From the NCBI RefSeq assembly GCF_024166365.1, contig NC_064819.1, forward strand, positions 112,636,293 through 112,700,292: a stretch of DNA of 64,000 bases, written 5' to 3'. A program made the translations under genes and the position numbers. The notes below the pieces were generated by a model that was not told where the DNA came from, did no database searches, and worked only from the letters and a program-made list of their open reading frames with translations. How positions within the stretch are numbered: the stretch's first letter is position 1; each line of letters opens with the position of its first letter. The DNA comes from Elephas maximus indicus. Its lineage: Eukaryota > Chordata > Mammalia > Proboscidea > Elephantidae. Shown in pieces: positions 24,101 to 30,309 of this stretch.

Positions 24101-25443
24101 CTTGTTATTATCAGTGGTTGGTTACTGGACTCAGTGGTTTCCAATACTGGCTGCACATTAGAATCACCGAGGGAGATTTTATAAAATTACCAATGTCCAG
24201 GCCCCACCCAAGAAAAATTGAATCAGAAACTCTTGGTGGTGGCACCTTCATATTTTTTTTAAGAGCTCCTCAGTGATTTGAATGCGCTGCTAGCGTTCAG
24301 AACCACTGGTGCAGGTACCAGGTAAATTCATCCTAACTTCCTGCAGTCCTTCCTTTTTTCTACACATTACCTTTAAGCCATTGGATGTTGTTATTTTTAT
24401 CAGCCCTAGTCAGAGGGTGGAAGTGGACATATCAGCTGTCCTCTCCTCTCCCTGCACTGTGGGCCTCTGATCCCCAGGTAGTAATCTTCTGCTCTTGTAG
24501 TCGTTAGCTGCTACTGAGTCAGTGCTCAACTCATAGCAACCACATGCACAACTGAACAAAATGCTGCCTGGTCTGATGCCATTCCAGCGATCCGTTGAGG
24601 ACTGGACTGTTACGATCCATAGGGCTTTCATTAACTGATTTTCACAAGTAGATCACCAGGCCTTTCTTCCTAGTCTGCCTTAGTCTGTAAGCTCTGCTGA
24701 TGTCTGTGCGGCATCATAGCAACATGCAAGCTTCCACTGATAGATTGGTGACTGTGCGTGAGTAAATTGGTCAGGAATTGAATCTAGGTCTCCTGCATGG
24801 ATAGAGAGACTTCTACCAGTGAACCACCAATGCCCTGTCTTCCACTGTCCAAATTCACCTCTGGACTCTCATGGTGCCTGCTGGGTGCTGTCGGTTCCAT
24901 CTCACTCAACCCAGGATGATAAGCACGTGTGTGTCTGTGTTTATTTCATATCGGATTTGATAAGTTAGTCTATGCTCAGGTGGTAGTAATTCTGCCAATG
25001 AGTTTATGAATTACCCATCTTAGGAAACATATACCTAAAACACAAGGATATTTTGGACTCAGGCACATTGCAAGGGAACAACTTTGATGTTGCGGATTTC
25101 AGCAGACTAGCTGAGAAGGAGCTATTTGAGGGCTGGAGCTATTTTAGTGCCACACAACCGCCCCTGCCTTAGGGCTTCCTTCAGGAGAGTGATCCAGGCC
25201 AGGCAGGGGGAGGAGGATCCCTCACACCAGCCTGCTCTCATGTTGTCAGTGGTTGTAATATAAGGAAGGAGAGGGATGGAGGGAAAGGATAAAATAAATT
25301 GTTGTGGATCACAATTCCCCATACTCTTTGAATAATTATGATAACTGAAAATGAACGAATGATGACAACTGCAATCATATTTTTGTCTTCAACAGAACCT
25401 TTCTTCTGAATACACTTGTCACCCCGCCAAAGGGTCAAGCTAA
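1793..25443 (+). CDS. ADGRF2: ADGRF2 (GPR111), adhesion GPCR F2, whole spliced gene
   Basis: Spliced coding region: 1793-1864, 6403-6445, 7195-7349, 8474-8707, 9653-11014, 16831-16872, 19309-19368 and 25396-25443. It totals 2016 nt, or 671 residues plus stop. All internal junctions use AG acceptors and GT donors, and the phases agree, so the frame is open throughout. Domain order: signal peptide (1-20), six-cysteine module (about 40-86), GAIN-type stalk with GPS (about 100-368), seven-helix region (about 377-640) and a short cytoplasmic tail. It is an orphan plasma-membrane receptor; the family is expressed mainly in stratified epithelia. It is told apart from ADGRF1 and ADGRF5 by its short stalk with no SEA or Ig modules. 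It is called ADGRF2 rather than ADGRF4 because the next gene matches ADGRF4 closely and the order fits the mammalian locus. I recall that human ADGRF2 is classed as a pseudogene; here the gene looks intact. Confidence 0.93.
1865..4230. other. First part of ADGRF2 intron 1
   Basis: Mostly unique sequence. A MIR-like fragment lies at about 2615-2700 (minus: 'gatagggaaactgagg') and a clearer MIR at about 3640-3790. No exon-like segment with family similarity was found between exons 1 and 2. Confidence 0.5.
3640..3790 (+). repeat. MIR SINE fragment
   Basis: It carries the MIR core: 'cattccggctctg', 'tgacctggagcaagtcacct', 'ctcatctgtaaaac', then a diverged tail. MIR is an old tRNA-derived mammalian SINE. 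Confidence 0.7.
4238..4445 (+). repeat. AfroSINE
   Basis: A tRNA-like head ('cctgggtggtgcaaatgg', 'ccagctgctaacc') is followed by the RTE-like tail ('catgagtcgaagttgactt', 'gatggcaattgg'). This is the older form that begins 'cctgggtgg'. Confidence 0.88.
4787..5160 (-). repeat. MIR split by an AfroSINE
   Basis: The reverse MIR reads 'atattccaggacctgttc', 'tctcatttattcctcata', 'ctctgaggtaagta', then resumes after the SINE with 'gggaaactgaggctcaga'. The two halves join cleanly around 4914-5054. Confidence 0.75.
4914..5054 (+). repeat. AfroSINE, short form
   Basis: The tRNA head has an A box-like 'tggtgtagtggttaagag' and a B box-like 'agttcgaatcc'. It then passes directly to 'gctccttggaaacc', omitting the middle part of the long form. 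It ends 'atgagttggaatcgat'. Confidence 0.9.
5161..6402. other. Last part of ADGRF2 intron 1
   Basis: A poly(T) run lies at 5581-5602. The 151-codon reverse frame at 5863-6318 has no family similarity or splice context. Nothing else was recognised. Confidence 0.5.
6403..6445 (+). CDS. ADGRF2: ADGRF2 exon 2: short linker
   Basis: A 43-nt exon with acceptor TTTCTAG and donor GTATGC, entering in phase 0 and leaving in phase 1. It encodes AARESKENVSAGPQ plus one base. It was recognised by its match in position, phase and size to the 55-nt second exon of ADGRF4. Sequence conservation is weak, so the call rests on splice sites and frame continuity with exons 1 and 3. Confidence 0.75.
6446..7194. 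other. ADGRF2 intron 2
   Basis: No repeat was confidently recognised. A diverged hAT-MITE-like start may occur near 6800 ('agctttcaaactgtg'), too weak to classify. Confidence 0.4.
7195..7349 (+). CDS. ADGRF2: ADGRF2 exon 3: six-cysteine module
   Basis: A 155-nt exon, phase 1 to 0, with acceptor TTCCCCAG and donor GTAATG. It encodes CDGAC, CSQPC, GFSC and a final DTC, six cysteines with a conserved Trp (NKWHK) before the last Cys. The arrangement resembles the small hormone-receptor or sushi-like modules in front of GAIN domains. ADGRF4 has the same six cysteines and the GF-x-C-x5-W pattern in its matching exon. Confidence 0.9.
7600..7790 (-). repeat. hAT-like MITE fragment
   Basis: 'gatattgtgggccatatagtc', 'ggctactcaactctgcc' and 'catagtttgccaccc' match the reverse of the copy at 56332-56535 ('gttggcaaactacag' and 'gcagagttgagtaatc'). 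It is an old DNA-transposon remnant. Confidence 0.6.
7986..8184 (+). repeat. AfroSINE, diverged
   Basis: Head 'aggtggcacagtttgcagtc' and 'aactgctaacctaaagg'; middle 'ggcctggtgatctgcttctg'; tail 'ccatgagttggaatagactt' and an 'aaaacaacaaca' end like the RTE 3' terminus. Confidence 0.85.
8474..8707 (+). CDS. ADGRF2: ADGRF2 exon 4: stalk, start of the GAIN region
   Basis: A 234-nt exon (78 codons), phase 0 to 0, with acceptor TTCTTAG and donor GTGAGT. It includes CPKDLSCVIKGI, a GNIAMIVQLLHNIS helix with one N-glycosylation sequon, and ends in AKMQ. ADGRF4 has [14 protein letters not shown] and EKMK at the same places. It belongs to the helical GAIN subdomain A. Confidence 0.92.
8708..9425. other. 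ADGRF2 intron 4, unique part
   Basis: A 99-codon open frame at 8907-9206 has no similarity I recognise and no splice logic. No repeat was called. Confidence 0.4.
9428..9595. repeat. hAT-Charlie-type MITE (MER family)
   Basis: The sequence has the typical run 'cttggggatctcattaaaat', 'gcagattctgattaatgagg', 'tggggcctgagctcctgc' and a balancing end 'gaaggccacacta'. The exact MER subfamily is uncertain. Confidence 0.55.
9653..11014 (+). CDS. ADGRF2: ADGRF2 exon 5: GAIN, GPS and most of the 7TM domain
   Basis: A 1362-nt exon (454 codons, residues 169-622), phase 0 to 0, beginning SYSIITNHIL and ending LLNAFQ before donor GTAAGT. It holds GAIN subdomain B ([28 protein letters not shown]), the GPS cysteines (CVGWHS, KAC, CKC) and the presumed tethered-agonist strand TSFSILMS. 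The first six helices and most of the seventh follow. Family marks include the ECL2 cysteine in EVCWLNWD and the TM6 motif [11 protein letters not shown]. Where cleaving receptors have His-Leu-Thr, this one has Phe-Tyr-Thr (10229-10237), so the catalytic His is missing. Several N-glycosylation sequons lie in the stalk. Confidence 0.96.
11100..11600 (+). repeat. MIR split by an AfroSINE
   Basis: The left half, 'gattcaaatcctgactctct' to about 11214, continues after the SINE at about 11430 with 'cttagctgtatttttctcac' and 'atagaatgggtataatactg'. The order matches one MIR copy. Confidence 0.65.
11215..11416 (+). repeat. AfroSINE
   Basis: The head 'gagtccctgggtggcacaaa' and a B box-like 'ggttgaactcacc' are followed by the middle 'ggcctggtgatctg' and the tail 'catgagttggaattgactt'. 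It is inserted in a MIR. Confidence 0.9.
11762..11960 (+). repeat. AfroSINE fragment, rearranged
   Basis: It begins with a short reversed tail piece ('tgctgttgttgttgtgtgcc'), then runs forward from 'actaaccgaaaggtcagtgg' to 'ggttactatgagttgctatg'. It was probably formed by two insertions or a 5' inversion. Confidence 0.75.
11974..12140 (-). repeat. AfroSINE, short form
   Basis: The reverse copy runs from 'cattgccgttgagtcaattc' through 'ggtttccaaggagcagctgg' to the head 'cttaaccactgcatcatcag'. With 11762-11960 it makes an inverted pair. Confidence 0.9.
12296..12351 (-). repeat. AfroSINE tail fragment
   Basis: Only the reversed 3' tail is present: 'accatcaagtcaattccaac' and 'gtgaccctataggacagag'. 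Confidence 0.75.
12806..12993 (-). repeat. AfroSINE, diverged
   Basis: The reversed tail 'ttggtagttgccatcaagtt', the middle 'gatcaccaggcttttcttcc' and the head 'ggtggctttaaaccaccaac' are all recognisable. Confidence 0.85.
13000..13750. other. ADGRF2 intron 5, unclassified stretch
   Basis: No clear family was recognised. The part around 13420-13520 ('ctggctcatactggctcac') has the feel of an old interspersed repeat but could not be named. Confidence 0.35.
13754..13961 (-). repeat. AfroSINE
   Basis: It opens with a GTT/GTC repeat and 'agttgccaaggagttgattt', then 'gattgccaggcctgtctttg', and ends at the head 'ggtttgaactgccaacc'. Confidence 0.9.
14316..14478. repeat. Imperfect palindromic repeat, copy 1 (MITE-like)
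   Basis: The arm GGATTAACCAGGAAACAAGG...CTTACTAATCTGCAGT pairs with the reverse complement of the right arm, which reads GGATTACCCAATAAGCAAGG...TTTACTAATCTGTAGT. Arms are about 75 bp and roughly three-quarters identical, with a short centre. A second copy lies at 47142-47325. I cannot name the family. It has no coding potential, and no clear target-site duplication was seen. Confidence 0.8.
14925..15126 (-). repeat. AfroSINE
   Basis: Reversed tail 'tatcaagttgattttgatca' with 'gaccccatgtgtgtcagag', middle 'gaagtagattgccggggc' and head 'gtttgtaccacccatgaac'. Confidence 0.88.
15159..15188. repeat. (CA)n microsatellite
   Basis: About 15 CA units directly after an AfroSINE head. Confidence 0.95.
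15190..16830. other. Rest of ADGRF2 intron 5
   Basis: A diverged MER5-like MITE may lie at about 15340-15440 ('gtggttcccagatacttg', 'agagattctgatttg'). A-runs occur at 16150-16165 and 16530-16545. A trinucleotide-like TTA/CTA stretch at 16752-16788 precedes exon 6. No gene was recognised. Confidence 0.45.
16831..16872 (+). CDS. ADGRF2: ADGRF2 exon 6: end of TM7
   Basis: A 42-nt exon, phase 0, with acceptor TTTATCAG and donor GTACTG, encoding [14 protein letters not shown]. It has the same length as the matching ADGRF4 exon ([14 protein letters not shown]) and completes the seventh helix. Confidence 0.95.
16990..17155 (-). repeat. MIR SINE
   Basis: The reverse MIR contains 'cattaacattaatccttaaa' and 'tttacagatgaggaaactga', then 'gtaacttgctcaag'. 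Confidence 0.75.
17800..18005 (+). repeat. MIR SINE
   Basis: 'tactagctgtgtgccattag', 'cctctgtgaaccccagattc' and 'gatagtaatgctttccctgc' follow the MIR order. Confidence 0.7.
18310..18540 (+). repeat. MIR SINE, nearly complete
   Basis: 'gagttcaaatcctagttctt', 'cagttgtaaagtggggataa' and 'ccaggataaaatgagatgg' follow MIR head-to-tail order. Confidence 0.8.
18772..18933 (-). repeat. AfroSINE, short form, well preserved
   Basis: It runs from 'cccactgctgtcgagttgat' with 'tccgactcgtagtgacccta' to 'cttaaccactacgccaccag'. Low divergence suggests a young copy. Confidence 0.93.
18950..19092 (+). repeat. AfroSINE, head-truncated
   Basis: It begins near the middle ('agctagtgatctactcctg') and continues to 'gctatgagtcagaatccact' and 'tgatggcacacaacaataa'. 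It forms an inverted pair with the copy at 18772-18933. Confidence 0.82.
19309..19368 (+). CDS. ADGRF2: ADGRF2 exon 7: helix 8 and cytoplasmic tail
   Basis: A 60-nt exon, phase 0, with acceptor TATCCAG and donor GTAACA. It encodes IREALKCRVTSAKWISRLSE. The opening IRxAL is the helix-8 start shared with ADGRF4 (IRDALKM), whose exon is also 60 nt. Confidence 0.93.
19369..20260. other. ADGRF2 last intron, first part
   Basis: The sequence between exon 7 and the RTE element is unique. Open frames at 19481-19663 and 19967-20398 are short or run into the RTE 5' end; none was recognised as a host gene. Confidence 0.45.
20278..23501 (+). mobile_element. RTE/BovB-like LINE, nearly full length, inactive
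   Basis: About 3.2 kb in the sense direction of ADGRF2. The endonuclease part (about 20594-21244) shows RTWNVRSMN, SELKWTGIGH and GDWNAKVG. The reverse transcriptase (about 21742-22470 and on) shows PIPKKADPTECGNYRTISL, FIDYAKAFDCVDH and YADDT (22714-22728). A C-terminal part (22732-23490) includes GCESWT and FELWCW. The reading frame is broken by several frameshifts and stops (for example after 21244, near 21440-21530 and at 22468), so the copy is dead. It ends in 'cacctaacaacaacaat'. A likely imperfect target duplication is 'atgcctttttctt' near 20264 and 'atgccttttttttctt' near 23502. Confidence 0.93.
23647..23821. repeat. MER5A-type hAT MITE
   Basis: The inverted ends 'aggttctcaaccatggct' and 'agccaaggttgagaac' enclose 'gggccccacccctagagatt', the MER5A core. 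Length is about 175 bp. Confidence 0.8.
24135..24310. repeat. MER5A-type hAT MITE, second copy
   Basis: It runs from 'cagtggtttccaatactggc' through 'caggccccacccaagaaaaa' to 'gcgttcagaaccactg', only about 310 bp from the first copy. Confidence 0.78.
24497..24838 (-). mobile_element. Internally deleted RTE derivative
   Basis: Its left part resembles the reversed RTE 3' end ('actcatagcaaccacatgc', 'acaactgaacaaaatgctgc'). Its right part resembles the reversed RTE 5' region ('cttcctagtctgccttagtc', 'atcatagcaacatgcaagc'). About 2.7 kb of coding sequence is absent, so it looks like a non-autonomous RTE derivative. The last 100 bp have no match in the full RTE copies here. Confidence 0.65.
25396..25443 (+). 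CDS. ADGRF2: ADGRF2 exon 8: C-terminus and stop
   Basis: Acceptor TCTTCAACAG, then NLSSEYTCHPAKGSS and TAA at 25441-25443, 15 residues in phase 0. The tail of other mammalian ADGRF4 proteins, as I remember it, also begins Asn-Ala-Ser/Leu after the same phase-0 junction, which supports this exon. The 3' UTR follows. No convincing nearby poly(A) signal was picked out, so the transcript end is unknown. Confidence 0.8.
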   Translation, partial: NLSSEYTCHPAKGSS

Positions 25444-25670
25444 CGGTCAGACTACACCCCTAACTTGGGAGGTGAGTGCACAGCCAAAAGGTCCTCATGT
25501 GCATCTCATACACTTGACATTTCTCTTAAAAATCACAATTTGTTTCATTATAATTAGAAAATCATTTTTTCCCCCTTGATTGGAGTATTCACATTTTTCA
25601 TTTTTGGCTACTGAATTTTTTTATTATCATTTTAAAACAATCAGGCATGCCTGAGGATGCTTATAAATTA
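25444..25670. other. ADGRF2 3' UTR and flank
   Basis: Sequence after the TAA stop. It is A/T-rich with no clear AATAAA hexamer. Where the transcript ends cannot be told from sequence. Confidence 0.4.
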
Positions 25671-25671
25671 A

Positions 25672-25877
25672 CCAACCAGTTGCCGTGGAGTTGATTCTGA
25701 CTCACGGTGACCCCATGTGTGTCAGAGGAGAGCTGTGCTCCATCAGGTTTTCAATGGATGATTTTTCAGAATTAGATTGTCAGGCCTTTCTTTCAAGATA
25801 CTTCTGGGTTGACTTGAACCTCCAACCTTTTGGTTAGCAGCTGAGCACATTAATCATTTGTATTACCCAGGGACTCT
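25672..25877 (-). repeat. AfroSINE
   Basis: It runs from 'agttgccgtggagttgattc' through 'agattgtcaggcctttcttt' to 'catttgtattacccaggga'. Confidence 0.9.
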
Positions 25878-26107
25878 GCCTATAAATGAGCCTGGGTGCA
25901 CGTAAGAGGGGAGCGAGCAGACGTGCTGGCTCTGCTTAGCTGCTCCTTTTCCTCCATCTCCTCTCTTAGTTCTCCCTCTCCTGGACATTGTATGTGATAT
26001 CAGCAATATTTTCCCATTGTCTTGAAAGATCAGGGAATTATGGAAAACAAGATCTGTGAGAGGCCTTGGGAACAATGTAGAAGTTGATTACCACTCAAGG
26101 AGCTTAC

Positions 26108-26462
26108 TGAGAGACAGACAGAGAGAGAAAGAGAAACAGAGTTAGAGAAGGGGGCCAGCGGGACAGACAAAAGTTCAGAGATACATTGATAGGGGGAAGA
26201 CAACCACCTGGATACAAGGACATGTAGACACATCTTTCAACCCTGTGTCTTGATGTCTCTCCAAATCTAGAGAGAGATCAGAGAGAGACTCAGACCAGAG
26301 AGACACTTACATTCGCAGAGAGAGAGAGATGCAGAGGGAGGATGAGAGATACATAAAGAAACCCAGAGAAATACAGACAGATCAACATGCACAGAGACCG
26401 AGTCTCAGAGAGACATACAGAACTACAGAGACAGAGACAGTGGGAGATACAGAGAGAAAAAC
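26108..26462. repeat. GA-rich simple repeat tract
   Basis: About 350 bp of diverged GAGA/GACA units on the + strand, immediately followed by an AfroSINE tail. The open frames across it are repeat artefacts. Confidence 0.85.
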
Positions 26463-26463
26463 A

Positions 26464-26667
26464 AAAACAGATGCCATTGAGTTGACTTTGATTCATGGTG
26501 ATCCTGTATGTGTCAGAGTAGAACTGTGCTCTATAAGGTTTTCAATAGCTGATTTTTCAGAAGCAGTTTTCCAGGCCTTTCTTTCAAGGAGCTTCTGGGT
26601 AGGCTCAAACCTACAGCCTTTCAGTTAGCAGCCGAGTGTCAACCGATTGCACTACCCAGGCACTCAG
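26464..26667 (-). repeat. AfroSINE
   Basis: It runs from 'agatgccattgagttgactt' through 'gaagcagttttccaggcctt' to 'gattgcactacccaggcact', inserted at the edge of the GA-rich tract. Confidence 0.9.
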
Positions 26668-26669
26668 AT

Positions 26670-28640
26670 ACGTAGACTGAGTCAAAGAGAGACTCCCTTC
26701 CTCTCCTCATGCAGGTGTACACCTCTGGCTGCAGCCCAGCACCTTGTACAAAGAAACAGGTATTTTCCAAAGGAGTTACACTTAAAAAGAAGTGGTCCAG
26801 CTTAGAGAAAGCCACAGTTTATAACTGAGCATTGCTAGGCAATAAAACAAGCCTTTCCCTGGTTTCCAGAAGGACTTAAAATGGAGAGACTCTCCATCTG
26901 TGAAGGGGGCTCTACAAAAAGGGGCTTGTTTTTCAACAAAAAGTGAGCTTATAATGCATGAGGCGTTTGCTACTTGTCCAATCAAGCTGTGATTTTCTGT
27001 TTTTTACAAAGTCATACGTTCCAGGCGTGGCGTAGCCCCAAGGAGAAATGTACGTGGTCCTGTCTTCTTGCCCGTGGAGAGTATGAACAAAGCCTTACAC
27101 ACTGTGGTGCTGATGGAGGTGGGTGTGGAGCATGGAACATGGAAGAGCCCACTGTCAAAGCTCTTCTGTGGTGCCAAACAATTTCCCCCTGATCAACTGT
27201 GAACATATACCCTGCTGGGTATCCACAAGGGAGTGGACAGACAAGCGGCCACAGCAGGACTGTGGCCTTGTCAGGGCCTCCAGCTCCATGGTGCTGGGTC
27301 ACACTTATCCTCAGGAAGAGAGCTCTGGCTCATCTTGGCAAAGATGGCCTGGGACGTCACCTGGCTGGATTCTGTGGGTTGCAGAGGGAGGAACCCTCGT
27401 GAATAATCACCAGCAGTTGGGTTGACTCTAAGTAGGTCATTGCTGGTTCTTTTTATGAAAGGAATCCAACTGCCAGCATATTTCGCCCCTCCAACTTTGA
27501 ATTGGTTGGATGGTCAGTCTGATTTGGGCTTAGAAGCAGCTTCTCTGGCCATGGCCCAAGTGAAAAGAATGGAGTTTTGGAACCAGAAAAGAGGTTCATT
27601 TTAAGTTAAGAAGACTGAAGCCTGGGGTGATGGGTCACAGCTAATCAAGGGTTAAGCCAAGGGTAGAAACTCAAGTCTCCTGGTTTCCAGCCCTGGACTT
27701 TCTTCCGAGACCTTGTAGCCACTGGGTAACTTTCTGTCCCGACAGTATACAGTCAATGTAAGATTAACCCTCGCCAACAACATGAAGCCTGGGATAGGGA
27801 AGGAGAAAAACCGTATCTCAAGTAGAGAGCTGCTCATTTTCCTAACAGTGTGTATAAGCAAATTCCGCATTCAAACCAGGAGCCACCTGAGAGGAGAAGA
27901 GTACTGTAGGTAGAAGCCTCTTTAGGAAAAAATAAAACAAAAGAAGCCCTCTTTCAAAACAACCACAAGGAGCTGCAGCAGAAGAAACCTAGTGACTAAA
28001 GGTAAGGGGCAATAGGCAGCCCCTAACTGCCCGTCAAAAGGTCAATATTAAAGATGTTACATTGCAAATGGGAAAGTAAGGCTCACTTTGTGAATTAGAG
28101 GGGTCTCAGTCTTCTCTCTCTCTTTTACTATTACAACTGAAAAAATCCTCCTCTAAATAGCGGAGTTTGAGAAGGCAAAAGTGAAGTAGAGAAAAGAGTT
28201 TTTCTCCAGTGTTTTAATTTGAGAGAGAATATATTTTCTCGTTTGTTTTAGTATAACTGTATAAACTGTGATTAATCTCTAGTCTTTAGAAAATGGCTCA
28301 GGTTCTGTTCAAGATATGGCTGAGCAGCCTGTTCCACTCTTAACAAACACCCTAATGCCATACAACATGTTTTCTCCTATTCACAATGGATGATTGAGAG
28401 CTTGACATAACTAACGCCATAATGATGCTCTAAGTAATCTCTGAAAACATTTTTTTTATTGCACCAGCTGCACTGGTCTCTTTCAAAGGGGTGCGGAGCT
28501 CTCTCAGCTCCTGTGATCTTGGTCTCTCTTCTCTTCTTCGTTCTCATGAGAAATGGCCTTCAGCCTATAAGATGGCAGCTAGAAAAGATGCCTGACATTT
28601 TTGATCTACAACTTTCTTTCTTGCTCCCTATCTCAGCCAG
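26670..28640. other. Intergenic stretch, no recognised gene
   Basis: About 2 kb without AfroSINE or RTE. Overlapping open frames of 60-100 codons exist on both strands near 27000-27420 but match no family. Part may belong to an old LTR element whose right end lies at 29010. Confidence 0.4.
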
Positions 28641-29010
28641 AGTGGACTTGGCAGGACAGTTCCACTAGCCGAGAGATTCTTATGTGAGTTTTTTTAGCCT
28701 GTTACAAATATACTGACTAGAGTCCAGATGTCTCACATGCATATCTTTAGTTTAATAAAGACTTTCTTGTAGTTGTTTTGTGACGTATAAGACCATCTGT
28801 GGACTGCGTGGTCAAAACATTAGGTAACCCTGACATTCCCCCTATAAAACTCTCCCACTAGCTCTTTAGAATTAGACAGAATTTGGGGGAAATCTAACCC
28901 CCTCTGTCTCTTGAATACCAGTATTCAATAAAGCCCTCTTACTGCTTACCTCCTCCCGTCTCAGTATTGGCTTTGTGGCAGGTGGCTTGAACCCGCAATT
29001 TGCGGTAACA
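28640..29010 (+). mobile_element. LTR-like segment, right part of a probable solo LTR
   Basis: A TATA-like 'cctataaaactc' (28841) and an AATAAA signal (28927-28932) lie about 85 bp apart. A CT-rich U5-like stretch follows, ending 'aacccgcaatttgcggtaac' then A, the typical CA end of a retroviral LTR. No primer-binding site or internal retroviral sequence follows. The left boundary and target duplication were not found. Confidence 0.5.
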
Positions 29011-29297
29011 GAAGTATAGTGACAGAGTCAACCAGAAGGTAGGAAAATGCACCCGCCTGGATAATGAGTCATCTCTCAAGTAGCATTGATCCTCTAGGAA
29101 CAATAAGAGCATCCTTCTCAAGTGAAGTCAGAGATTTTAAGTGTCCACTTTCAAGTATATCTGTGGAGTCTCTTCAAGGCAAGGGGGTGGGACAAGCACA
29201 GTCCTGTTTTAATCAATGCAGAGATTTAGGGTGCAAGGAAACATCATTTACCTAGAGTCACGATGTGGAAGTGAGGATGGAATATCATGAAGCTAAT

Positions 29298-29325
29298 TTG
29301 GAACTGACTTGACGGCAGTGGGTTT
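29298..29325 (+). repeat. AfroSINE 3' tail scrap
   Basis: Only 'gaactgacttgacggcagtg' and 'ggttt' remain of the tail. Confidence 0.55.
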
Positions 29326-29605
29326 AATTATGGGATTATAAATCCAAAAATCTTTAGAAATGACTGAGCCAATTGCCTCGTTTTACAGATGAACACTCTG
29401 AACACAAGGGCGACAGGGAGAGATTGGCCTTTCTTCTGTACTGTGCATTGAGCAGTCACATTTAGTGTAAAAGTACATTCTACTCAGATAGACTCACTCC
29501 TTTGAGATAGGATGGCTGGAAAGACACTCTACCTTTGGTTTATCATTACCTGTGGAGGGCCCACAGATGCTAACAAAGAATCTTAAATTATTTAGGAGGG
29601 CCAAA

Positions 29606-29685
29606 CCCTATGGGGCAGTTCTACTCTGTCCTGTTAGGTTGCTATGAGTCGGGATCAACTAGACAGCAATGGGTTTGGTTTTGTT
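29606..29685 (+). repeat. AfroSINE, 5'-truncated
   Basis: The tail half only: 'accctatggggcagttctac' to 'gctatgagtcgggatcaact' and 'agacagcaatgggtttgg'. Confidence 0.85.
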
Positions 29686-29705
29686 TGTTTTTAGAGGAAG
29701 CATGA

Positions 29706-29903
29706 GGATCCCTGGTGGTGCAGTGGTTAAGCACTTGGCTGCTAACCAAAAGGTTGGCGGTTTGAACCCACCAGCCACTCCGTGGGAGAAAATGTGGCAT
29801 TCTGCTTCCATAAAGATTACAGCCTTGGAAACCTTATGGGGCAGCTCTACCGTGTCCTATAGGGTTGCTATGTGTTGGAATTGACTCTACAGCAGTAGGT
29901 TTC
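29706..29903 (+). repeat. AfroSINE, long form, well preserved
   Basis: The complete tRNA head 'ccctggtggtgcagtggtta' has a B box-like 'ggtttgaaccc'. The middle is 'tctgcttccataaagattac' and the tail 'gttgctatgtgttggaattg'. Confidence 0.93.
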
Positions 29904-30114
29904 ATTTTTTGGTGGAGGCTGCCCATGCCCACGAACGCAGCCTACAGCCCAGTCTGCACCATCCTGAAAGATGTCGATGAACTGTATGGATTAGGTTGAC
30001 CAGGAATGACCCTGTGTGGAGATGCATTTGGTGCCTACTCACAGCTCACAAGGGAAGTGACTTGGTCAAGTGACTTAAGAAGATATTGGTGCTTACAATG
30101 TCTAAGGGAGATTC

Positions 30115-30300
30115 CTGGGTAGAACACTTAATAGATGGCTTTTCTTGGGAAAGTTATTTAAAAGTCCTTGGACTTTGGTTTTCTCATCTACAAAATGAGG
30201 ATAACAAAGCCTACCTCAAAGGGTTGTTTTGAAGATTAAATGAATAAATATAGGTAACCTATGGCAGATAATAATTGCTCATTAAAATGTTTGCTGTTTT
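30115..30300 (+). repeat. MIR SINE
   Basis: 'ggttttctcatctacaaaat', 'gaggataacaaagcctacct' and 'cctatggcagataataattg' follow the MIR 3' half. Confidence 0.7.
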
Positions 30301-30309
30301 TATTAAATA

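Noticed and set aside
26108-26462. GA-rich tract as a possible regulatory or coding element
   Set aside because: It is a diverged simple repeat; the open frames across it only reflect low-complexity composition.
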